Assembly: GCF_023159225.1 (NCBI RefSeq)
Contig: NC_063176.1
Location: forward strand, 7,638,963 to 7,702,962
Length of the DNA stretch: 64,000 nucleotides
From: Perognathus longimembris pacificus
Taxonomy: Eukaryota; Chordata; Mammalia; Rodentia; Heteromyidae
Reading direction: 5' to 3'
Shown here piece by piece: positions 10,051 to 21,785 of the stretch. Within the stretch, counting starts at the first letter, position 1. Every line of letters begins with the position of its first letter. The position numbers and the translations under genes were made by a program. The notes beneath the pieces are model-generated. The model was given only the letters and a program-made list of their open reading frames with translations, was not told where the DNA came from and did not search any database.

Positions 10051-11560
10051 TGAATGCTGAACATATATACCTTCCAGAGAGAATCAAGCAGTGGAGTAAG
10101 TTTAAAGTAGGCATAGCTCAACCTAGTGTAGTGGCCACCAGAGGGTTCCAGAATCACTGCCCTGCTATAACTAGATACACGTCAGGTCTCTCCTGACAAC
10201 TGTCTCTTCTAGAACCCAGAAGAATACCCTTCAATTCAGCATGTTCTTACTTCTCTTTCTTTACTTCCTACTGAACTAATTGGTGTCTTTAATATCTTTA
10301 GTAAAACTTAGCTTTGCGCAGGGGTGGTGTCTCCTTCCAGCTAGACCTATTTGCCATATCATAATCAGTGATTTAGGCAGGAAATGTCTTAAAATGAGGC
10401 TATGATATTGTGATATAAAAATATTCTAACAGTGACTCAAAAATAAAAGCTCTGTTAACAGATTATAACAGCACTTTGAAATACTCCAATTTATATAAGA
10501 TATTTAATACTTGTCATTTAAATTAAAGTGTGTTTTTTAATTAGTGCTGCTGGAAAAATTGCAATAGCCTACAGAAAAACAACCTACCAAGTTGAGCTTC
10601 CTATTTAGTCATTATTTCAAATGAATTTCTAATGAATCAACTACCTTAATATAAAATGAGGAATGTTAAAAAAGTACAAGGCAATATGGGAAAATTTACT
10701 TGAACTTATTTCTGAGCATCACACAAAATTCAGAGGCAAAGGGGGATAACTTGTGAATGCAAATGTGCCACACAATTTGTTCATGGAAAAGAAATCCTTA
10801 AAGAAAATAAAAATACAAACAAAAATGAAAATCCAAAATACTTGCAATATTAAATATGCAAAAGTAATAAGAATTGAGGATTATTTTCCCCATTGTTTCC
10901 CATGCTGTGATTTATTCATCTTTCATTGTTTCCTTTGGAGCATTTAAGTCTATTGTGCTATGCTATTTATTTAGACACTCTCAAAAATGACCGAATATTA
11001 GAAAATATTGTTTCTTCTTTCCTTGTATATAATTCAATGGCAGTGAACTCAATTTGGGATTTCATGTGTTTTGATCTTCAAGATTTTTCAAAAGTTTAAT
11101 TTAAAAGTAAAAAAAAAAGATCCTTGATAGAAGTCAGTACTATATTTTGATGTGAATCCATACAATCTTTAATTATCCTCAATAGGGAACTCTTCAGTGA
11201 AATCATTATGTATTATGTGAAATTATGATATTCTAGAATGGCAAATTTCTGTACAAACTGAGGAAATGTTTAGATTATTGTGAAAACTGAAACATGCCAT
11301 CCATTCTCTTGATTTCATCCTCCTTTCCCTCCAATCAGTGCCAAATCAAAGCATCCTTTCTCTTCCATATCATTTGAATAATCCATACATTTCTGATTTT
11401 ATATGAAAACATCCAAGTAAGCAAGGAAATGAGGAAAGTATGCATAATAAATAAAAGGATATCTGATCATCACCTCAGTAATATAACCACTTTCCAACCG
11501 GAAAACAAAGTTGTTTCTTATAGTAGCATGCAAGACCCAGTGTATTTCTGGCCATATACG
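10051..11560. other. AT-rich non-coding sequence
   Basis: No gene, RNA gene or recognised repeat seen. Confidence 0.5.
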
Positions 11561-11564
11561 ATGG

Positions 11565-11660
11565 ATTGGGGTTTATCTTTGGTTTGGGTGTTGAAGATAA
11601 CACTAGGGATGCTCATGCTAGACACGCTGTCTAGCACCATGCCATGCTATCTGCCCATAA
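11565..11660 (-). mobile_element. Degraded ID/tRNA-derived SINE fragment
   Basis: Antisense ID-like order: GGTTTGGGTGTTGAAGATAA (eroded box B region), then ATGCTCATGCTAGACACGCT and CACCATGCCATGC (anticodon arm to box A). Highly diverged. Confidence 0.4.
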
Positions 11661-11729
11661 GGAATTTTGATTGGATCAGTTTGTAATAGATGTTAAGTTT
11701 ATATCAGCTTTTAAGATTTATCACCTTCT

Positions 11730-11822
11730 GGGGCTGGGATGTAGCTCAGTGGCAAAGCACTTGCCTAGCAAGTGCAACGTTCTGGGTTCGATTCCCAGTA
11801 CCAAAAAACAAACAAACCAAAA
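11730..11822 (+). mobile_element. ID SINE (tRNA-Ala-derived) with target-site duplication
   Basis: Full monomer: starts GGGGCTGGGATGTAGCTCAG, box A region TAGCTCAGTGGCAAAGC, box B GGTTCGATTCC at 11785-11795, then an A-rich tail (AAAAAACAAACAAACC). Flanked by a 17-base duplication at 11713-11729 and 11823-11839 with one mismatch. It is a retroposed element, not a functional tRNA gene: it has an A-rich tail and lacks a paired acceptor stem. Confidence 0.93.
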
Positions 11823-11839
11823 AAGATTTACCACCTTCT

Positions 11840-12450
11840 TAGATAACCACCTTGTTGCTGCTTCTAAGGAAATAATCACTTGCAATATCTGAATGCTGGC
11901 CTGTCATTTTATTTTTTTCACAAACTACATTACACTACATTGCTGATGATTCTTACCTGTTACCAAATAGTTAATGGTTTTACTCCAAAGACAGGTGCAT
12001 ATTTTCACTTGTAAAATATGGACTCCCCTACTCTTACTTAGTTATCCAGCAAAACACGTTCCACTCATTTTAGTTATCTTGTTTACAAAAGAGGTATGCT
12101 GGCGCATTTCCAGCGGTGACATATTTTATGCTGCAAGACATTGCACACTGTGTATAATCAGTTTAATTAGTAATTTTCTTACCTATGTTTATTCAGCTTT
12201 CAGACTGATCTTGCAAAAATGTTCATCAGATCATGCTTTTCTTGTATTTAAGTTTTCCCACTGCTGTCCAAATCTCAAATATTAACTGGAGTTTCAAGGT
12301 CCTTATTATCTCTTCTCAGGCTTTATGGTTGACAGTTTCTATTTTTCTAACCTCTTTCTGTTGCTCTTCTTTTTGTTTCTAAAGATACTTGTTATTTCTG
12401 AACATTTGCACATTCTCTCCGTTGACCTTTCTTTTTGTTTTGGTTTTGTG
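11840..12450. other. AT-rich non-coding sequence
   Basis: ORFs at 11974-12285 and 12325-12561 have no recognisable domain; the second runs into a SINE. No other feature seen. Confidence 0.45.
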
Positions 12451-12451
12451 T

Positions 12452-12575
12452 CAGTTGTGGGGTTTGAATTCAGGGTCACTCTGTCCCTGAGACTTTTTTG
12501 CTCAAGGCTAGCACTCTATCACTTTGAGTCACAGCTCCACTTACAGTTTTCTGGTGGTTAATTGAAGATAAGAAT
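12452..12575 (-). mobile_element. 7SL(B1)-Geo SINE, truncated
   Basis: The Geo monomer is present (GCTCAAGGCTAGCACTCTAT, CACTTTGAGTCACAGCTCC) with the link sequence TGGTTAATTGAAGATAAGAA. The 7SL-like monomer is missing: the element stops where an L1 begins. Confidence 0.72.
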
Positions 12576-13178
12576 CTGTTGCATATATCACAATGGAATT
12601 CTATGCTTCTATCAGAAATAATGACATTGCTCCATACATGAGGAAACAGAAAGACTTGGAAAATAGCATATTACATGAAGTGAGTCAGACACAAAGAAAC
12701 ATAAACTCCATTTTCCCTCATTTATAATCATTAGTATATGTCTAGGGTAGTTCTAGCTATCACAATAGCTCAATACCTATGTACACATGACCATATAAAA
12801 TGATGAGGGTTTTTTGTTTTTGTTTTTTAATGTATTATGTGAAGTTATTTCATTATTTCCTTCATTTATTTTCTTCCTTTGGTTTATCCCCTATTGTCAC
12901 TGTTATTGATTTTGGTACCCCTGTGTCTTGTATATATGTTTATCTGATTTGGGGAGGGGAAGGGGAATAACAAGATCATGAAACAAAGGACAAAGGGTGA
13001 AGCAATGCAACAGTGATACTCACAGGACCCTATGTTGGAAATGAACGTTACAACTTGAGAGGGGGGAGACAGGGAGAAACAGAGGAAGGGAGTAGTTATT
13101 CTATAAGAAATATACTCATTACTTTCCTTATGTAACTGTAACCCCTCTGTACATCACCTTTACATTAAATTTAAAACA
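12576..13178 (+). mobile_element. 5'-truncated L1, ORF2 end and 3' UTR
   Basis: Begins in the ORF2 C-terminal coding end (CACAATGGAATTCTATGC, TGAAGTGAGTCAGACACAAA), continues through the 3' UTR (GTACCCCTGTGTCTTGTATA, GGGGAGGGGAAGGGGAATAA) and ends CTGTAACCCCTCTGTACATC plus an A-rich end. Parallel to the longer copy at 35.9 kb. Confidence 0.8.
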
Positions 13179-13377
13179 CTCACACACCACTTCCTTTGTT
13201 TCAGTAGTTTCTGCCCAGTATCCATACTTGGGAGACTGGCATTGCTCTCCATTCTATAGATCCAGGTAGACTGTTTTTTCCTTTCGTTTCAATTACTTTA
13301 CCTATATTCTAAAGCATTTTTTCCAAAGGCTTCAGGTTCTCACAGAAACTTTTAGATTAAAAAAAAAATCGATATGT

Positions 13378-13412
13378 GTACACACACACACACGCATGCA
13401 CACACACACACA
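13378..13412. repeat. Imperfect (CA)n microsatellite
   Basis: CA dinucleotides interrupted by GCATG. Confidence 0.85.
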
Positions 13413-13930
13413 AACATTCAAACTAAATATATTCCATCCCTCTAAAACAAAACATTTGAATACTGATTATGCCCACAATTATTCTCTACTCATTGCACAT
13501 AACTCCAAATATCTGCCTCCATTCATCTCCACACTCCCAATGAGAGTCCCTCCCAGTATTTAATCAGCAGTGAGTGTGTGTTTCAAGTATCATTCAATAG
13601 CATGTTAGCAATTTTATCTTCACATATACTTTATTAATTCTAGTTCATTACTGTGCCAACTGCAAATCTTCTTAGAACTCACAATTTCTCCCCATGGTCT
13701 TAGATATAGTGATTTTTCTCTTCTTCTACCATACTTCCTTACTTCCTGACATATGACTTTAATCTTTCTTTTTTTTTCTAACTTGGGAGTCAAATATATA
13801 TCTCCATGACTCCTGGCTTTAGAGTTGAAGTATGACTTACTTTGGCCAATAGGATGAGGTATATGTGTCAGAGGGTCTTTTTCTATTACTTGTTTTTTTG
13901 TTTTTATGTAGACCAGTAATAGGGTGTGCA
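13413..13930. other. Non-coding sequence
   Basis: No gene or recognised repeat. A minus-strand ORF (13620-13931) has no recognisable domain. Confidence 0.45.
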
Positions 13931-13934
13931 TTCA

Positions 13935-14155
13935 AGGCCCCAAATTCTCTGTTGGTTTCCTTTGGTCATGGCCTGCATTCTCTCATTGGATCCATACCTT
14001 CAGGCCCAGCTTTTGCTGGTTAACTGGAGATGAAGTCTTGTGAATATTTCTTCCTACACTGGCTTCAAACTGAGCTATTCCAGGTATCAATCTCCTACCT
14101 AACAACCTAGGATGACAGATGGATCCTAGGATGATACAGGCATCTGGCTCAGAGT
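13935..14155 (-). mobile_element. 7SL(B1)-Geo SINE, diverged
   Basis: The link motif (GGTTAACTGGAGATGAAGTC) and the antisense 7SL-like end (CACTGGCTTCAAACTGAG, CCTAACAACCTAGGATGACAG) are readable. The Geo half is worn. Confidence 0.55.
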
Positions 14156-15036
14156 GACATTATATTTAAGTCTACACCTCAGAGGCCTTAGATGTTTCTG
14201 CTAGTTATTTTTGATATATGTGTGGCCATAGAAATAAACCACCATGCCTACATGGTTCCATGTTTGCCTACAATGAGAACCAGAAATACCTTGCAGTTAC
14301 CTGAGGCTGAGTTGTTCAGCTGTCCATGGAATAGAATGCCACCAAGTTTGGGCATGCTTCATTACAGGCAAATACAGCTAGACTCGTGTAATTTTACTTT
14401 ACATCTGTCACTGATTTTTCCAATTTACCTGAGTACCCTTGACAGAAATTATTCCTTCAAACATATTTATTATATGAGAGGCTAATGTTTTAAGTAAATG
14501 GTTTAGACTAAATGTTTCAGACGTTTTATTATGTATATTTATACACTATTTTATTGATTTTTATAAACCTCAGCAATAAACTTTAGTTTAACTTTTCAGA
14601 CTTCACCTGAAAAATGCCATCTTTTAATTATCTCTGAGTCCTTAAAAGCATCCATTATACAAACTACTCTGCACAAAACAGGCATTTTTTTAGTGCTTGT
14701 GGAATTAATGAGTACACCTTCAGTGTACAAGGGAATTAAACTTATGTAAGCTTGATTATCAGAACAAAAGCAGACCCATATTTTAACCATGTTTCACATG
14801 ATGGAAGACCTAACAAAGAAACAAAGGCCCCAAAGAGCTGCAGGAGTTAAACATTTATATATTGAGTTGGACAAAAAGTAGCCAATTGTGGAAACAGGAC
14901 AAGAAAGGGGAATTTAGACTACAATAGTTGCTTGTGGTTAAGTGATCAGATAGATAAGTTAGTTTAAAAAATTCCCCTACAGTAGCCATTACATACCTTC
15001 CTTGGGGAATATTTTAAAATCTCTTTAGGAAATTTG

Positions 15037-15038
<2 letters not shown>
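14156..15038. other. AT-rich non-coding sequence
   Basis: No gene or recognised repeat seen. ORFs at 14192-14485 and 14596-14790 carry no recognisable domain. Confidence 0.45.

Positions 15039-15092
<54 letters not shown>
15039..15092. repeat. (GT)27 microsatellite
   Basis: Uninterrupted GT run of 54 bases, likely polymorphic. Confidence 0.98.
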
Positions 15093-15095
<3 letters not shown>

Positions 15096-15359
15096 CCTGT
15101 ACATTTGAGTGTTTTAACTCAAAACATTCAACGCAGCTGAAGTATGTTTTGGGATGCAGTGTTCTATATTTCTTTAGGGCAGATGCACATATAAATTTAA
15201 AAAAATCTCAGATTAAGTCTGCAGGTATTGTTTATATTTGTTAGAGACTCTGATAAATGAGTACTACAAAGCTTTGTATATTTTCCTACAGGAATATTAT
15301 ATGTGGTAGGCCTTTGATTCAGCATGGATCACTGAAGAAATAGTTTCACAAGATGATTA

Positions 15360-15550
15360 CAAGACAGGTATCACACAGTTCAAATGCAGAGATTCTCATC
15401 ACATCTCCAACATTTACCAGCTGAGTAAACCTGGGCAGATGGCTTACCCTCGGTTTCCCCATCTGGGCATGTATTAATACACAAAAGTACTCAGAATAGT
15501 ATCAGACACATCATCTGTATTATATTTGTCACCAACATTTACCAACAAAT
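15360..15550 (+). mobile_element. MIR SINE relic
   Basis: Contains the MIR core order: ACCAGCTGAGTAAACCTGGG, then CTCGGTTTCCCCATCTGGG, then ACTCAGAATAGTATCAGACA, the counterpart of the conserved 'tgtgaccttgggcaagt', 'cagtttcctcatctg' and 'gcttagaacagtgcctggcac' blocks. Ancient mammal-wide element. Confidence 0.72.
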
Positions 15551-17138
15551 GTTGGGATGTGAATCTAAGTCTTCTAATCCTCAGGAACTCTATGAAAACA
15601 AGAATATTTTAGTTAATATTTTTTCATAACAATATTAATATTTAAGAGTGATGTGAGTGTGAGGAAACACACAGTTGTTTTGGAGAGGGAAACAGGCTCA
15701 CTTGATGCTGTATCTAGGGAGCTAGCACTTTTAAGTACTTGTCCAGGCAAACTTATGCAAAGAAAGGGCTATGAATTTACAATTCATGGTCTCTGGGTCT
15801 CCTATCTTAAATGTTCACATATCTGTTGGTAAAGGAGAATAGGATCTGTTACCATGATATAGGTATTTTGTCTTCCATCTTTTCAAGTTCACTTTCAAGT
15901 AACCATCTATTTTCCTTATTCGTTTAAATAATTGGCAATTGGCTCAGCCCTTAGCAGAAGGTAGGAGCTTAGTTATGTCTCTTCTTTGTCTGTAAAGACA
16001 AAAGAGAGGAACAGATGAGATCAGATCAAGGGGTACTTTGTTTTATAATCTCTCTGGAGAAATCTAAGAGTTCCCTCCCTCCAAACTCATATTTCTTGTT
16101 GCGAAGCACTAATGAAGACAGTAATTAGTTGCTCTATGGCAGGGGCTTCCCTTGGATATTTTCAATACTTACTTCTTCCCATTTGGCATATGCTTCTCTT
16201 GTATGTTTCCTATGGCTCCTTCTGAAATGCTGTCTGCGAGATGGAACTCAGAGCAATACGAATGTAATATTTTTCACAATCAATGTGTCTAAAAGCTCAT
16301 ATTGGGCCTATGTTGAAGAAAATTTAGTTCATTCAGACAAACACTAAATTTTCCACCTGTCTGGTGAAAACAAAGTGGCCAGATTACAATAAAGCCCAAA
16401 GATGAGAAGTCTAAATCTTCACCTGATAAATGTTCCAGCTGTAGTATTTGTTCTTTACATTGGCTTGTTGCATCATTGAGAGATTGGTGTGACATAGAAT
16501 CTTTTAGTGATTAATCCTATGGCTCTCAACAGCTCTGATTTCCTGCTCATCCTAACTGAACTGAATTAGATACATCATTTGTTACATTAATTCACTGATA
16601 TTCATTTAAGAACATTTATGTTTATTCTGTCTAGTGTAATTGATGTATAAATGTCACCATAAACAAAAGTTGCTCAAATTCCTTAAATAAAAGACACATC
16701 TACTAGATAGCAGATCCAATATCCCTAAGTATTTTGGAGCTTTCAGTAAATCTATCAATGGGAATCTGAATATGATAAAAGATCCCATTCATTGTCACAA
16801 TTATAGTAATTGGAATATCCCAGTATTTTGGCATAATTCATACTCATTTTGAGCCAATGATGTAATGTATTGGTTAACAATAAACACATAAATGAAAAAA
16901 GCAAAATAACTAACATCTTAGGATACAGTCATTGAATTATTGGAAAATATGCTTCAAAAAGACATTAATAGATTGGAAAGTATAACAGCTTGGAATATGA
17001 AACTGTTCAGCTTGAGCAACTGAAATCGTAGCACAAAAGAGGCATTTTTCTTCATCGTTGAAATTATTCTATGTGACTACAGAGGTTTTCTATTTATTAA
17101 TTCTTGCGCTAATTTGTGATTTTATTTATTCAGAAATA
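15551..17138. other. AT-rich non-coding sequence
   Basis: No gene or recognised repeat seen. Overlapping short ORFs near 16129-16495 on opposite strands look like chance. Confidence 0.45.
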
Positions 17139-17140
17139 TC

Positions 17141-17275
17141 TATGGGAGGGCAGGCCTACTATTACATACCTGTAATCAATCACAGTTGATTGGGAGGTGG
17201 AGACAAGGAGATTGTGATTTGAGGACCTTACCTGAGAAACAAAGTAGCCATCATTGGCTACCTAAACATGTATAT
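17141..17275 (+). mobile_element. 7SL/B1-like monomer, diverged
   Basis: GTAATCAATCACAGTTGATT and GGGAGGTGGAGACAAGGAGA match the sense B1/7SL order (CCTGTAATCCC...GGGAGGC.GAG). No Geo half follows. Confidence 0.5.
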
Positions 17276-20200
17276 CCTATGTAGTCGTATAAATGCAATG
17301 ATGAGGAAGACATTTCTTAGAAAATATTAAAAACAACAAAAAATAGCATTGACCAAGATAAAATTAATGTGAGCCACTTTCACGCCTTTCTGGAGAAACA
17401 TTTCTCTCAAACCAGAGTTGCTCTCCAGTGGAGTTGTTAGAGAAAAGGTGTTGATAGTGCTAGAAAGATCCTTTGCCTGGGAATGTAAGCACTGAACACT
17501 GTCCTATGTCAGGGTTCTCTTTCCTTAACTTTTTATGCAGATATACTGCTTTTCTTTCCTTACATAAGGATAAGAGAAAAACATAGGCAGGTGCAACTCA
17601 AAGAAAATATTGTGATAAGCACACATGGGCATTGTGTTTCATGAGTAAGTTCAGGCTAAAGGCAATCAGCGGTAAATCTTGTTTTTGGCTCATTGACTCA
17701 TCTCAGAACTTTCAGAAATCATGAAGGTCCTCAAGATTACTTTTTGGCTTATTGATATGGAATGGATGGGAGTGTATGGTGGACAGAATACTCCTCTTCT
17801 AAAGTCAGTTCACCTTAACAGAAAAGATCAGTGAGATAAAAAAATTAGGGAAACTCTGCTCACGTATGTTCAGGACAAATGTTATGAATATTCAGGAAGC
17901 CAGTGATAGATAAATGGCTGCAGTAACAGGTGTCCATGCCCTTCCAACCATCCTATCAACGGGCTGCCATTTTCAGTTCTCAGTAACGCTTTGTACTATG
18001 CTGCCATTATCCTTAGCCTGTCTCTATATTGTAATAAAGAGATCTTATGAATGATCCAGAAGAACACTATCAATGAGACTATGAATTGGAAGAATGCTTC
18101 TGACGTGTGATGTCCCTGTTGATTCTCCCTAACTGGTCTTCTTCAGGTTATACACTGATCTGATAAGTACACCAATAGCCCAACCTTTTGATCAAGATTG
18201 TGCCAAGTGTGGGACTGTGACTGATAATCTCATGCATTAAGAGATGGATAATTATTCCAATAGTTTAACTCTAGGAAGACAAAATATACCAAAGGACCAT
18301 TAAAAATACTGCCTTCCTTCCAGCTTCAGAAATTTGCTTGATGCAACTTCATAAATACAATAACTACAAACTTTCATTATGGGTAGAGAAACTTTACATA
18401 GTAAGCTGTATCCTCTTCTCTATGGCCCAAAATGCGTTAAAAAAACAAAAATCAAAGCTTGCCTGGAATTATTAAGCTATTGAGACAAACACAGTCAAAT
18501 TGCAAAACAAAACAAAACAAGAAAAGCGTGTTGCTTCACATGCTTCTCAAAGCATCTTTCTCTATGCTAACAGATTTCTATTTATCTGACTTAAACCTTA
18601 CTTTTTTCAGTTGCATTTCTCTGCTTAATCTGTTCAGGTATTGAATGACAATACTTCATATTTATGAAGTTTTTTTCATGGAAATATGATATAGAATCTT
18701 TATGGCATCCCTCTAAAAATAACAGGCATTATCTCTACTCTGGAGAAATGGAAAGCTTGAAAATGACTTCAAATCACTTGCTAGTTGAAATGTAAGTACA
18801 ATAATTCTAACTAGCACTTCAACTGTTCACTTTGCCAAGAGTGGAACGCAATATGTTATTTTAAAATAAATCTCTGTTTGATTCTTTTTTCTATTCAGCT
18901 TAACTTTTTTCACTAAGCAATATTAAGAAACTGCAGTATGTTCAAAAGTCATCCTACATACAATGAGAAGTACAAAATGTATATAAGATACAGATTTTCA
19001 CTTTAAATTTTACATAATTTAATCAGAATTACAAGCCATATACTTAAGAGGTAGAAGGGTAACATTTTGCGTTAATGCACTTTGTACATTCTTAACTGTT
19101 GTTAAATGAGCAATACAGTCAAGTGCAACTGTAGTTAAGATGTCATGTAACACAGTTTAACACTGAATTTTCCGTATACTGACAGTCTTCCATAACACAA
19201 TTTCTAAATTTACTTGTAGGATTTATCCACTCCAAATTAGTTGACAGTAAGCTACCAGCGTCTTAAGTGTTCCATGCACATTGGTGACGTACGAAGAATG
19301 ACATCTTGCTCCTAATAGGGTTATATTTTAGAGAGGAAAAGTATTCAGTAATTTGATAAGTGACAATCCTGGGAAGTGCATTTTGGTTTGGAGAAGGTGA
19401 TTAAGAATGTTGAGGCTGGCATGAGATGAGTAAGGTTTAGTACAACAAGGATGAAGGAAGAGAGCCCAAGGAAGAAGGGAAACACGTGACAAGATAAGAT
19501 GATATCCATCACAGGAAACACCATACAACAGGTAAATAAAATAAGAGATCCCAGTTACATATGCAAAGGTTGACTTTAACTTTCTCTTTGTTTTCTAGGT
19601 CCAATGGGAATTTTGCATTTATGTTTGTTTTAAAACCTATTCAGAGGCTAATGAATGTATGAAAAAACTCAAGCGGAGAAAACAGATGACTTCATATTAT
19701 CTTTAGCAAGAATGCTTGGATAGGTTTGGATTTGAGAGAAGCAGTGAGTTACATATAAATATTACATCCCAGAACAGCCTTTAAATTGACTTGTGAATGT
19801 TTTAGATTCAATCTGTTGGATAATGGAAATTCATACAAGATACCTGAACAATTTCCTATTTTGCTGGTATGTCATCTCTTTAGTCATTCCAATTAGTATA
19901 AAGAAAATTTTTTTAATTTCCCATTAGAACATAAAATACTGCCTGTTCAAAGCAAGTGCTTAGGAAAATTTTGTGGATTTATGAAACAGTGATTCTAGAA
20001 GGTGAGTTTGGTAAAACTCAGTAGTGGCAATTATGTGTTTGCAGTGGGCGTATACTTGCTAAAACACAATTGCAATGATTTGCTATCTGCCTTGGTGGCA
20101 GAGTCTGCCTTTTAGGTATGTTATTACTCCTGCACAGTGATCCCGGCAAGGATTGTGAGTTTGGTGCATTTGCATCCTCTATAGACACACAGCAGATGGC

Positions 20201-20381
20201 ACAAAACAATTGCTTTGTTCTATCAAAATCCTAAATCAGTAAACAGTTAAAGTGAATAAGTGAGTGAAGAAACGAAGTGATCCAGATATAGTTATAATTT
20301 ATTTAAAACGGAGGCAACTGAATGGAAGCAAAAGAGAGGAAAAACTACTTAAAATGTATTAGTCACTCAAGCAATCAAGAA
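17276..20381. other. AT-rich non-coding sequence
   Basis: About 3 kb with no gene, RNA gene or clear repeat. A weak antisense MIR-like resemblance at about 18715-18800 (TCACTTGCTAGTTGAAAT) is too eroded to call. Confidence 0.45.
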
Positions 20382-20404
20382 ATATATATATATATATATA
20401 TATC
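20382..20404. repeat. (AT)n microsatellite, left of a SINE
   Basis: Uninterrupted AT run directly abutting the IDL-Geo copy; probably part of the insertion target. Confidence 0.93.
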
Positions 20405-20610
20405 GGGCTGGGGATATGGCCTAGTGGCAAGAGTGCTTGCCTCATATACATGAAGCCCTGGGTTCGATTCCATAGCACCACGTATATAGAAAAGGCCCAG
20501 AAGTGGCACTGTGGCTCAAGTGGCAGAGTGCTAGCCTTGAGCAAGAAGAAGCCAGGGACAGTGCTCAGGCTCTGAGTCCAAGACCCAGGACTGGCAAAAA
20601 AATAAAAAAA
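20405..20610 (+). mobile_element. IDL-Geo dimeric SINE
   Basis: Full-length plus-strand copy. Left monomer: GGGCTGGGGATATGGCCTAG, box B GGTTCGATTCC at 20461-20471, then a linker with AAAGGCCCAGAAGTGGCAC. Right (Geo) monomer: CTGTGGCTCAAGTGGCAGAG, GCCTTGAGCAAGAAGAAGCC, GGGACAGTGCTCAGGCTCTG, ending GACCCAGGACTGGC and an A-rich tail. Inserted in AT-rich repeat, so the duplication cannot be delimited. The minus-strand ORF at 20359-20544 is a frame through this repeat. Confidence 0.95.
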
Positions 20611-20695
20611 GATATATATATATAGATCTATCTATATATATATAGATCTATCTATCTAACTATCTATCTATCTATCTATCTATATATATATATAT
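20611..20695. repeat. Compound (AT)n / (TATC)n microsatellite
   Basis: AT runs alternate with TAGATC/TATC tetranucleotides. The tract continues the AT repeat seen on the other side of the SINE. Confidence 0.95.
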
Positions 20696-20698
20696 CAA

Positions 20699-21302
20699 TC
20701 ATTCAATCAACCCAGATGCTCCTTACTGGATGAATGGATCAAGAAAATGTGGCATATATATACAATGGATTTTTATTCATCCATTACAAAGAATAATACT
20801 TTACCATTTGTAAAGATATGGAAAGACTTGGAAAAAAATTCTAAGTGAAGTAAGAGAGACAAAGATTGCATATTTTTCCTTGTATGTAGAATCAAGAATT
20901 AGCCTAAAGATACAACCCAAGACATTGGGTGGTATGCAACTAGACACAAATGTTTTCACTCATTGGTGGATTCAAGAGAGAACTCAAATAGTATAATTCC
21001 TTAGGAAGGCAAAGTCAAAGCCCAATAAAATAATCATCAAGAAGTTCATACTTGCAAGGGCTGGAGTGGGGTCAAGGGAAGGGGTAGATAAATGAAGAGG
21101 AAACGTAGGGGGAAGAATTCAGTCGAGAATTCAATGTATGTACTACAAAATTTTAAAAAGTAAGAGAAGGAGTGGTTTGGGAGGGATGAGTGAGAATGTT
21201 GAAAGAAGTGATATTAAGATGTATCACATTTGTAAACTTCTTTGTTAAATGGTACCCCTTTCCACAACTAAAGATAATATTCTTTAAACAGAAAAAAATA
21301 AA
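20699..21302 (+). mobile_element. 5'-truncated L1, older 3' UTR subfamily
   Basis: Starts in the ORF2 end (GATGAATGGATCAAGAAAAT, GAAAGACTTGGAAAAAAATT, AAGTGAAGTAAGAGAGACAA), then a 3' UTR unlike the 35.9 kb copy but like the one at 58.9 kb (TCATTGGTGGATTCAAGAG, GTATAATTCCTTAGGAAGGC, GGCTGGAGTGGGGTCAAGGG). Ends with an A-rich tail near 21302. Confidence 0.8.
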
Positions 21303-21530
21303 CTGATCTAATTTGGCAATGAACTATGTATAGGAAAAGTCGTAAGGTGGTAAAATAAATAGATTTACACTGTCAATGAATTTTAATATGCTTGAGAATC
21401 TTTGAGCTGTTTATCTTTTTTCTTTTTCTTTCTCTTTTTTTGTTTAAACAAGTGCATATATTCTGATTTTTCAATAGTCCCAACAATTTTAATATAGACA
21501 GTTCAAGATCATACATAATGACTTTCTGCC

Positions 21531-21775
21531 CCTGGCCAGTGGCTCACGCCTGTAATGATAGCTACTCAGAAGGCTGAGATCTGAGGATCACAGTTACTAG
21601 CCAGCCTGGGCCAGGAATGTCTGTGAGATTCATATCTCCAATTAAGCACCAGAAAACTGGAAGTGGCACTGCAGATCAAAGTGGTAGAGGGCTAGCCTTG
21701 AGAGAAAAAGCTCAGGCGCAACACTCGGGCCCTGAGTTCAAGCCCCAAAACTGCCATTGGGAAGGGCGGGGGGGG
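21531..21775 (+). mobile_element. 7SL(B1)-Geo chimeric SINE, complete
   Basis: Left monomer: GTGGCTCACGCCTGTAATG, TAGCTACTCAGAAGGCTGAG, GCCAGCCTGGGCCAGG (7SL/B1 signature). Link: CATATCTCCAATTAAGCACC. Right Geo monomer: GGAAGTGGCACTGCAGATC, GTGGTAGAGGGCTAGCCTTG, CTGAGTTCAAGCCCC. The tail is G-rich (GGGCGGGGGGGGGGGAGGG) rather than A-rich, probably from later repeat drift. Confidence 0.9.
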
Positions 21776-21785
21776 GGGAGGGATA

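Noticed and set aside
11730..11822. Candidate tRNA-Ala gene (box A and box B present)
   Set aside because: A-rich tail, target-site duplication and no paired acceptor stem show it is an ID retroposon.
15041..15244. Cys/Val repeat ORF
   Set aside because: Translation of the (GT)27 microsatellite.
20018..20209. Cys-rich 63-codon minus-strand ORF resembling a small secreted protein
   Set aside because: No signal peptide-like start and no family match; length is within chance.
20405..20610. Candidate tRNA gene in the IDL arm
   Set aside because: It is the left arm of an IDL-Geo SINE; the same arm recurs across the window.
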